NCBI GenBank assembly: GCA_031264145.1
Contig: JAISEK010000024.1
Span: 1-51,257 of the forward strand
From: Deltaproteobacteria bacterium
GTDB lineage: Bacteria > Desulfobacterota > Desulfarculia > Adiutricales > Adiutricaceae
Length of the DNA: 51,257 nucleotides
Reading direction: 5' to 3'
Of this stretch, positions 46,012 through 51,257 are shown piece after piece. Position numbers and translations under genes: made by a program. Numbering within the stretch: position 1 is the stretch's first letter; each line of letters begins with the position of its first letter. The notes beneath the pieces are model-generated. The model was not told where the DNA came from, ran no database searches, and saw only the letters and a program-made list of their open reading frames with translations.

Positions 46012-48645
46012 ATGTCCCACAACCATGCCGGAACGGGCCGGGGAGGCCGTCGCCGGTCCCGGCCTGGCCCGTTTTTTCTGGCCGGTGCCTCCCTTTTGGC
46101 GGCGGCCCTGGCGGCCTCCCTTCTGGCGGCCGCCCCAGCGGACGGGCCTGGGGGCCAGGCGCCGGCCAGCGCGTCAGGGGCCCTGGAGGCCTGCCTGTCC
46201 GGCTCGGCCCTCCTGTCGGCCGGCCAGACCGATCTGGCCCAGAATTACCAGGACCGCCTCGACTTCGCCATCATCATGTGCTTCCAGGCCAGCTACGAGC
46301 GGCCCGACGATCCTCTGGTCTGGAAGCGCCTGGGTCTTCTCTCGGAGACCAAGAGCTTCTTCGTGTCCGACCCCAAGGAGCGGGCCGACCTGATGGCCGA
46401 GGCCGCCACGCATTTCGGCCACTCGGCCCGCCTGGACTACGAGCGGTCGAGCCTCGGGCCTGGCCTGGCCGGCGAGGACCCGCCCCCGCTGGGCCTCTCC
46501 GACCCCTATCTGGCCGAGCTGGTCTGGCTGGGCCGCCTAAGGCGCGGGGAGGTGACGGTCGAGGAGCTTTCCAGGCGCCACTCGGCCGAGAACCTCCAGG
46601 CCAGCCACAGGCCGGCATTCTGGGAGGAGCGGGCCCTCATGCTCCTGGCGGCCCCGCCGGCCCAGAGGGAGGAGGGGCTCTCCAAGGCCCGCGGGGACTT
46701 CCAGGAGCTTTGGGCCACCATGCCGGTGGAGATCCCCTGGCGGGGCCTCACGGACAAGTTCGGGCCCCAGAGGCTCAAGAAGATCGAGGCGCTCGAGGCC
46801 TGGGCCGCCGGCCTGGTGGCCCTGGCCGGCCAGGAGGCCGACCGGGACGCCGGCCGGGCCCTTTTCCTGGAGGCCATGGATCTTTACCGGCTGGCCCTGG
46901 GGCTCCCCCTGGACGTCTTCGAGCTCAGGGCCCTCGTCGGCCAGCTGGACCTGGCCGACGCGCCGGCCCCGGACTCGGACTCCCTCCTGGCCCTGTGGGC
47001 CCTCAAGGACACCTTCAGCCAGGAGCTCATCAAGAGGTTCCCGGGGGAAGTCGGGACCTGGTCGGCCTGGGGCCGCGAGTTCTACTCGCGGGCGGCCCGA
47101 CAGCCCGACTACCGGGTCTGGCTCGGGTTCTTCCAGGAGGCCGGGAGGAAGTTCCAGGCCTTCGTCGACAACAGCCCGGCCAAGGCCGAGGCCCTGGCCG
47201 AGTGGGGGGCGCTCCTTGAGTCCAAGACCTACCCGGATCTGGCCTACCTGAACCTGGAGGACAGGGACGACCGGCTACGGAGGACCGTGGCCGTCCTGGG
47301 CCTGGCCTCGGAGAAGTACCGGCAGGCCCTGGCCCTGGAGCCAGACCGCCAGGCCTTCACCAAGTCCCTCTCGCGGATCCTTCTGAGGCTCTCGACCTTC
47401 CTGCCCGACGGCGAGGCCGGGCCGCTGGAGGACGAGTCGGGGCGGCTGTCGCTTCTGGCCATCAGCCGGGATCCAGACACGGCCGGGGCCTGGCTCCAGA
47501 GGGGCCTGGACTGCCTGGACTTCCTGGGCCTGGGCGAGCCGGGCCCCGAGGCCCGGGACCGGCTCACGGCCGAGGCCTTCGCCGCCTTCCGCCGGTACCT
47601 CCTGTCCAACTCCGCCAACACCGGGGATCTGCGCCTCATGGCCGACAGGGTCTGGCGGGCCTCCGAGGACCTGCCTGGTCTCCGGGCCCAGGGCCTGGCC
47701 CTTCTGTCCGGCATCTGCCGGCGGCTCATCCTCCTGGAGCCCGGCGAGCCGGACCACCTGTTCGCCCTGGGCCTCTCGCTCTATTCCGTCCTGGCCGAGA
47801 GCCCCAGCTGGCCGGACGATCTGGTCTTCTCGGGGTCACTCTACGCCCGCTCGGAGTTCGACCGGGCCCTGGTCTGCTTCGAGGAGGGCCTTTTGCTCCT
47901 CTCGGACCTGGCGAGGGCCGCCCCCAGGGCCCCCCTGCCTGGGCCCGGCGAGGGCCCGGCCCCGCTGGACCGGCCCTGGGGCTGGCCCGGCCCCGAGGCC
48001 AGGGGGTTCCTGTCGGCCGAGCCCGGCCCCGGTGAGACCCTCGCCTCGGCCAGCTTCCAGGAGCGCTTCGGGACGGCGGCCAAGAGGGAGCTTGGCCGCC
48101 TGGTCGCCGTGGCCAGGCCCGAGCTCCTGCCCCCCTGGTACCAGTTCCGGCTGGCGGCCATGCTCCGGCGGCTGGCCGCCTGGGGCTACCCGCCGCCCAT
48201 CGACCAGATGGCCTTCTTCAGGCTTTCCGACGCCTTCCTGACCAGGGCCCTCGAGGGCCTGGCCGCCGCGCCCGAGGACCTCCCTGGCGCGGCGGGGCCG
48301 CGGGGAGGCCCCAGCCTGCGTTCCCTCATCCTGGCCGAGAAGGGCCTCGTGCTCGCCGAGATGGGCCTTTTGGCCGAAAAGGACTCGGCCTTCCTCCTGG
48401 AGGCGGCCGGGCGCGCCTGGGCGCAGGCCGAGGCCGACAGCCCCTCCTCCAGCCGCTACGCCCGGGCCCGCTGGGCGGCCTGGACCGCCACCCCGGAGGC
48501 CCTGGCCCCCCTTCTGGCCCACACGGCCGAGGAACAGGCCGGCCTCCTGTGGCCCTCGCTGGCCGAGGCCCGCCTGGAGCCGGCCTTCAGGGATCATTTT
48601 GACGGCCACTGGTTCAAGGCGGCCTGGTTCGGCTACGGCCGCTAG
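46012..48645 (+). CDS. Large exported helical-repeat (TPR-like) protein
   Basis: An 877-residue protein of unknown function. An Arg-rich N-terminus followed by FFLAGASLLAAALAASLLAAA (about 21-41) forms a signal peptide or membrane anchor. The rest is almost wholly alpha-helical, rich in Ala, Leu, Glu and Arg, with repeated patterns such as ALEAWAAGLVALAGQEADRD, LASEKYRQALALEPDRQAF and FDRALVCFEEGLLLLSDLAR. These resemble degenerate TPR units. A periplasmic scaffold is plausible. It ends three bases before the epimerase gene, so the two are co-transcribed. Confidence 0.75.
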   Translation: MSHNHAGTGRGGRRRSRPGPFFLAGASLLAAALAASLLAAAPADGPGGQAPASASGALEACLSGSALLSAGQTDLAQNYQDRLDFAIIMCFQASYERPDDPLVWKRLGLLSETKSFFVSDPKERADLMAEAATHFGHSARLDYERSSLGPGLAGEDPPPLGLSDPYLAELVWLGRLRRGEVTVEELSRRHSAENLQASHRPAFWEERALMLLAAPPAQREEGLSKARGDFQELWATMPVEIPWRGLTDKFGPQRLKKIEALEAWAAGLVALAGQEADRDAGRALFLEAMDLYRLALGLPLDVFELRALVGQLDLADAPAPDSDSLLALWALKDTFSQELIKRFPGEVGTWSAWGREFYSRAARQPDYRVWLGFFQEAGRKFQAFVDNSPAKAEALAEWGALLESKTYPDLAYLNLEDRDDRLRRTVAVLGLASEKYRQALALEPDRQAFTKSLSRILLRLSTFLPDGEAGPLEDESGRLSLLAISRDPDTAGAWLQRGLDCLDFLGLGEPGPEARDRLTAEAFAAFRRYLLSNSANTGDLRLMADRVWRASEDLPGLRAQGLALLSGICRRLILLEPGEPDHLFALGLSLYSVLAESPSWPDDLVFSGSLYARSEFDRALVCFEEGLLLLSDLARAAPRAPLPGPGEGPAPLDRPWGWPGPEARGFLSAEPGPGETLASASFQERFGTAAKRELGRLVAVARPELLPPWYQFRLAAMLRRLAAWGYPPPIDQMAFFRLSDAFLTRALEGLAAAPEDLPGAAGPRGGPSLRSLILAEKGLVLAEMGLLAEKDSAFLLEAAGRAWAQAEADSPSSSRYARARWAAWTATPEALAPLLAHTAEEQAGLLWPSLAEARLEPAFRDHFDGHWFKAAWFGYGR

Positions 48646-48648
48646 CCC

Positions 48649-49608
48649 ATGGGAGGCAACTTGAGCGACGACGCGCGATTCCCCATCCCCTCCCCGGTCC
48701 TGGTCACCGGCGGGGCCGGCTTCATAGGCTCCCACCTGGTCGAGGCCCTGGTCGGCCGGGGCCTCCTGGTCAGGGTCGTCGACGACCTCTCCGGCGGCCG
48801 GCTTTCCAACCTCGCTGGGGTCATGGGCCAAATCGAGTTCCATGAGGGCGACATCAGGGACCGGGCCCTCGTGAGGGGACTCCTGGCCGGCGTCGGCGTG
48901 GTCTTCCACCTGGCCGGCATGTCCTCGGTCCCCCGGAGCCAGGCCGACCCCTCGCTGTGCCTGGACGTGAACGGCCAGGGCACCCTCAACGTCCTGGAGC
49001 TGTCGGCCCTGGCCGGGGTCGGGCGCCTGGTCTTCGCCTCCTCCAGCGCCGTCTACGGCGATCTTCCCGCCCCGCACCGCGAGGACATGGCCCCCAGCCC
49101 GGACACCCCCTACGCCGCCCTGAAGCTCCTGGGCGAGCACCTGGGCCACTACTTCCGGGGAGCCATGGGCCTGAGGACCATTTCTCTTCGGTTCTTCAAC
49201 GTCTACGGACCCAGGCAGTCGGCCGACGGGGCCGATGCCGGGGTCATCCCCATCTTCGTCCGGGCCCTGGCCTCCGGGGAGGCCCCGGTGATCCACGGCG
49301 ACGGCCTCCAGACCCGCGACTTCGTCCATGTCTCCGACGCCGTGGCGGCCGCCCTGGCCGCCGCCGCCTGCCCCGGCCCGGCGGAGGACGTCTTCAACGT
49401 GGCCACCGGCCGCAGCGCGTCCATCCTGGAGGTCCTCGGGATCCTGGGGACCTTCTTTCCCGGGGGGCCCGCCCCGGTCCACGCCCCGTCCAGGATCGGC
49501 GACCCGCCCTTCTCCGAGGCCGCCGTGGGCCGGGCCCGGGACTTCCTGGGCTTCACGGCCAGGACCGGCCTCCGCGAGGGCCTGGCCGGCCTCCTCGGGG
49601 CCTGGTGA
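48649..49608 (+). CDS. NAD-dependent sugar epimerase/dehydratase (GalE-like)
   Basis: A 319-residue extended SDR enzyme. GGAGFIGSHL (21-30) binds NAD, ASSSAVYG (130-137) supplies the catalytic Ser, and YAALK (155-159) the Tyr and Lys. RFFNVYGPRQ and GDGLQTRDFVHVSD are the usual substrate-domain blocks of UDP-sugar 4-epimerases and dTDP/UDP-sugar dehydratases. A TTG at 48661 with GGGAGG in front is an alternative start. It likely makes a nucleotide sugar for envelope polysaccharide; exact sugar not determined. Confidence 0.92.
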   Translation: MGGNLSDDARFPIPSPVLVTGGAGFIGSHLVEALVGRGLLVRVVDDLSGGRLSNLAGVMGQIEFHEGDIRDRALVRGLLAGVGVVFHLAGMSSVPRSQADPSLCLDVNGQGTLNVLELSALAGVGRLVFASSSAVYGDLPAPHREDMAPSPDTPYAALKLLGEHLGHYFRGAMGLRTISLRFFNVYGPRQSADGADAGVIPIFVRALASGEAPVIHGDGLQTRDFVHVSDAVAAALAAAACPGPAEDVFNVATGRSASILEVLGILGTFFPGGPAPVHAPSRIGDPPFSEAAVGRARDFLGFTARTGLREGLAGLLGAW

Positions 49609-49738
49609 CCGGGCCCGTGGCCCCCGCATGGAGGACGACATGTCGTGGGTTCGGCATTACGGCCGCCATATATGGTGTACCTGCCTTGCCAATATTCCTC
49701 TTTGGCCGATTTTCGCCGCCCGAAGAGAGTAAAATGCC

Positions 49739-49766
49739 TTGACTTTCAAACGTTTTGATCTATATT
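49739..49766 (+). promoter_or_regulatory. Sigma-70-type promoter
   Basis: TTGACT (49739-49744), 16 bases, TATATT (49761-49766). First of three promoter-like sites in the gene-free stretch before pal. Confidence 0.5.
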
Positions 49767-49838
49767 AGCTCACGGCCCCCCAGGGCGGGCGGCCATCCTG
49801 GCCGCAGGAACGAGGACGGGCCAGGGGCAACAAAACGA

Positions 49839-49867
49839 TTGACAGCCGGCAGTCCTGGCCTTATAAT
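49839..49867 (+). promoter_or_regulatory. Perfect-consensus sigma-70 promoter
   Basis: TTGACA (49839-49844), exactly 17 bases, TATAAT (49862-49867): the full consensus. Transcription would start near 49874 into 430 bases without a supported gene, so it may drive a small RNA or the long pal leader. Confidence 0.75.
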
Positions 49868-50301
49868 GCCGTCAGCTTGTCTGATATAGGCCATCATTGG
49901 CCCCGCCTTCCCTCGCGTAGGCCCGGAAAACTTGAGGTCAGCCCTGGACAGAGAGCCAGTGAAGAGCTTCGTTGCCTGTCGGCCCCCCTGGGATCTTGGG
50001 CGGAATTTTTGCTTTTTGCGCCAAAACAGACTAGAATAGCCCATGCCTTGCCCGGCCGGAATGCCCCATGACGAGAGGACCTGCCTTGGGCACCGGCAAG
50101 GATCGGCGTCAAACGAAACGGGCGGTGACTGGCTTCCCGGACTCTCCCGCTGGCCAAGGCCCGCGGATCATTTTCACGGGGCCCCTGGCCCCCCTGTTGC
50201 GCGATGAAGAAAATCCCTAACCGGCGATGGCGACTGGCCCGGGAATTTCAGGCCCCAGACAGGGTCTCATATTTGCCAAAACTCAATTGGAGGATTCGAG
50301 C
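49868..50301 (+). other. Transcribed leader or small-RNA candidate region upstream of pal
   Basis: No gene is supported. The part from about 49874 to 50018 can form pairings such as ccgcc / ggcgg (about 49900 and 50000) and gacag / ctgtc, and ends in a T-rich run (atttttgcttttt). This fits a small RNA of about 140 bases, but the fold was judged by eye only and no known RNA family was recognised. The remainder (50040-50300) would be the 5' leader of pal. Confidence 0.3.
50009..50037 (+). promoter_or_regulatory. Promoter-like site upstream of pal
   Basis: TTGCTT (50009-50014), 17 bases, TAGAAT (50032-50037). Would give pal a leader of about 260 bases. Confidence 0.4.
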
Positions 50302-50745
50302 ATGAAGAGAGTTTTATTACTGGCTGCCCTCGCTCTTTGCCTGGGGCTGGCGGTCGTTGGCTGCCGTTCCAAGACTGGAACCACGGATACGGTAACGGAT
50401 GTGGCCAGGGACGCCTTTTTGAACACGAACGTCCTTTTTGACTTCGACCGCTACAACATCCGGCCGGACCAGGTCGACGTCATCCAGTCCAAGGTGGCCT
50501 ATCTCCAGGCGAACTCCTCGGTGAGGGCCGTCATCCAGGGCCACTGCGACGAGCGCGGCACCGAGGCCTACAACGAGGCCCTGGGCGATCGCCGGGCCAA
50601 GGCCGCCTACAACTTCCTGGTCGACCATGGCATCAGCGGCTCCAGGCTGTCCACCGTCTCCTACGGCAAGGACTTCCCGCTGGATCCGGGCCACAACGAG
50701 AGCGCCTGGCAGCGTAACCGCCGCGCCCAGTTCGTGCTGCCGTAG
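50302..50745 (+). CDS. pal: Peptidoglycan-associated lipoprotein (Pal/OmpA family)
   Basis: A 147-residue outer-membrane lipoprotein from the ATG at 50302, with GGAGG upstream. Signal peptide with lipobox VVGC (Cys at 21). The OmpA_C domain begins at VLFDFDRYNIRPDQ and carries IQGHCDERGTEAYNEALGDR, the classic Pal peptidoglycan-binding block, then RNRRAQFVLP. It links the outer membrane to peptidoglycan, normally with the Tol proteins, whose genes are not in this window. A near-copy of the gene and its leader follows at 51072. Confidence 0.93.
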   Translation: MKRVLLLAALALCLGLAVVGCRSKTGTTDTVTDVARDAFLNTNVLFDFDRYNIRPDQVDVIQSKVAYLQANSSVRAVIQGHCDERGTEAYNEALGDRRAKAAYNFLVDHGISGSRLSTVSYGKDFPLDPGHNESAWQRNRRAQFVLP

Positions 50746-50830
50746 CCTGGGATCTCCCGGCGCCTAGCCCTCCAGGGGCAGCCGGGAAGACCTTTCCCGG
50801 CCAGGCCGCCAGCCGGCCTTGCGCAATTCA

Positions 50831-50874
50831 AGGGGCCGGGGCTCACCCTATGGGGAGCCCCGGCCCCTTTTTTT
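50831..50874 (+). terminator. Rho-independent terminator after pal
   Basis: A perfect 14-base stem (aggggccggggctc at 50831-50844 with gagccccggcccct at 50855-50868) with a 10-base loop, followed by an uninterrupted T run to 50874. Confidence 0.93.
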
Positions 50875-51071
50875 CCGGGACCGGCGGCACCTGGCCTCAC
50901 GGACAAGGCCCGCGGAACCATGGTTTTCCCTGGTCCCCCGTGCCTCCCCGCCCTGCCCCGCCGTCACGTGCGACAGGAAAAATCACTGGCCGGCCTGGTG
51001 ACGGCCTGGCCCGGGAACCTCAGGCCCGGGCAGGGCCCCATATGCGCCAACCGCAATCGGAGGATACAGAC

Positions 51072-51257
51072 ATGGGCAGACCCCTCTCTCTGGCCGCCCT
51101 CGTCCTTTGCCTGGGGCTGGCCGCCGCTGGCTGCCGTCCCAACGCCAAAACCGCGCCGCCGGGTCTGGACAGGGACAGATTTTTGCACCAAAACGTCCTT
51201 TTTGACTTCGACCGCCACGACATCCGGCCGGACCAGGTCCCGGCCATCTACTTCAAG
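51072..51257 (+). CDS. Second Pal/OmpA-type lipoprotein, cut by the window end
   Basis: 62 codons are visible; the gene continues beyond the window. The signal peptide PLSLAALVLCLGLAAAGC and the start of the OmpA domain (VLFDFDRHDIRPDQVPAI) closely follow the first pal. The region between, with its KTAPPGLDRDR, is shorter. The leader before the start (tggcccgggaacctcaggcc..., GGAGGATACAGAC) also matches the leader of the first copy, so gene and control region were duplicated together. Confidence 0.85.
   Translation, partial: MGRPLSLAALVLCLGLAAAGCRPNAKTAPPGLDRDRFLHQNVLFDFDRHDIRPDQVPAIYFK

Noticed and set aside
47836-49641. 601-codon minus-strand frame opposite the helical-repeat and epimerase genes
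   Set aside because: Composition typical of an antisense shadow. The epimerase on the plus strand has unmistakable NAD and YxxxK motifs.
49874-50018. Assignment to 6S RNA, SRP RNA or RNase P RNA
   Set aside because: None of the conserved cores of those RNAs could be found by eye; only a promoter, a weak stem and a T run are seen.

Overview
The window looks like a chromosomal segment of a GC-rich, Gram-negative anaerobe, most likely a deltaproteobacterium (Desulfobacterota in the broad sense). The clues are the gene order rpmE - DUF1385 - prfA - prmC, tandem Pal-type OmpA lipoproteins, a TRAP transporter operon, FolD beside a cyclodeaminase-type methenyl-THF cyclohydrolase, and the very GC-rich, Ala/Gly/Leu-heavy coding style of the backbone. 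Placement is inference; there is no rRNA in the window.

Layout. (1) About 0.6-12.3 kb: an AT-rich zinc-ribbon membrane protein gene, then convergent to it a nine-gene minus-strand operon read from about 12.0 kb down to 1.45 kb. It encodes two paralogous amino-acid-type binding proteins, an ABC permease and ATPase, a UroD/methyltransferase-fold protein, and four nitrogenase-component-1-like proteins: two NifD-like and two NifK-like. All four keep the three P-cluster-type cysteines, and both NifD-like proteins keep a cysteine at the cofactor position. No NifH, NifB, NifE or NifN gene is present. This is the most interesting system here: a nitrogenase-like reductase of unknown substrate tied to a solute importer and a possible methyl- or decarboxyl-transfer enzyme.

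(2) About 13.1-25.9 kb: a catabolic island. The minus-strand operon encodes RidA, two metal-less creatinase/ectoine-hydrolase-like proteins, a PLP ammonia-lyase, an M20 amidohydrolase, a Glu/Leu-type dehydrogenase, a TRAP transporter (DctP, DctM, DctQ) and a TIM-barrel-like protein. Divergent from it are an IclR regulator and an EamA exporter. A repeated TATGYGTGAC box in the control regions is a candidate IclR operator. The set resembles ectoine/hydroxyectoine-type solute breakdown without matching it exactly.

(3) About 25.9-34.4 kb: an accessory region of mixed base composition. It holds an ORF-poor stretch, a decayed vapBC-type toxin-antitoxin pair, a P-loop remnant, a small protein starting with the FVTNSSS motif, and a compact three-gene putative defence operon (DNA methyltransferase, DUF262 ParB-like protein, MAE_28990-type HEPN protein).

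(4) About 34.4-43.3 kb: housekeeping genes. These are a macro-domain protein, an MTA/SAH-nucleosidase-like protein, a phosphodiester-glycosidase lipoprotein, FolD, FchA, L31, a DUF1385 membrane protein, RF1 and PrmC.

(5) About 43.3-45.8 kb: a lower-GC insertion carrying an AlbA_2/Schlafen-type putative transcriptional regulator. (6) About 46.0-51.3 kb: a large exported helical-repeat protein, an NAD-dependent sugar epimerase, a promoter-rich gene-free stretch, and tandem pal genes, the second cut off by the window end.
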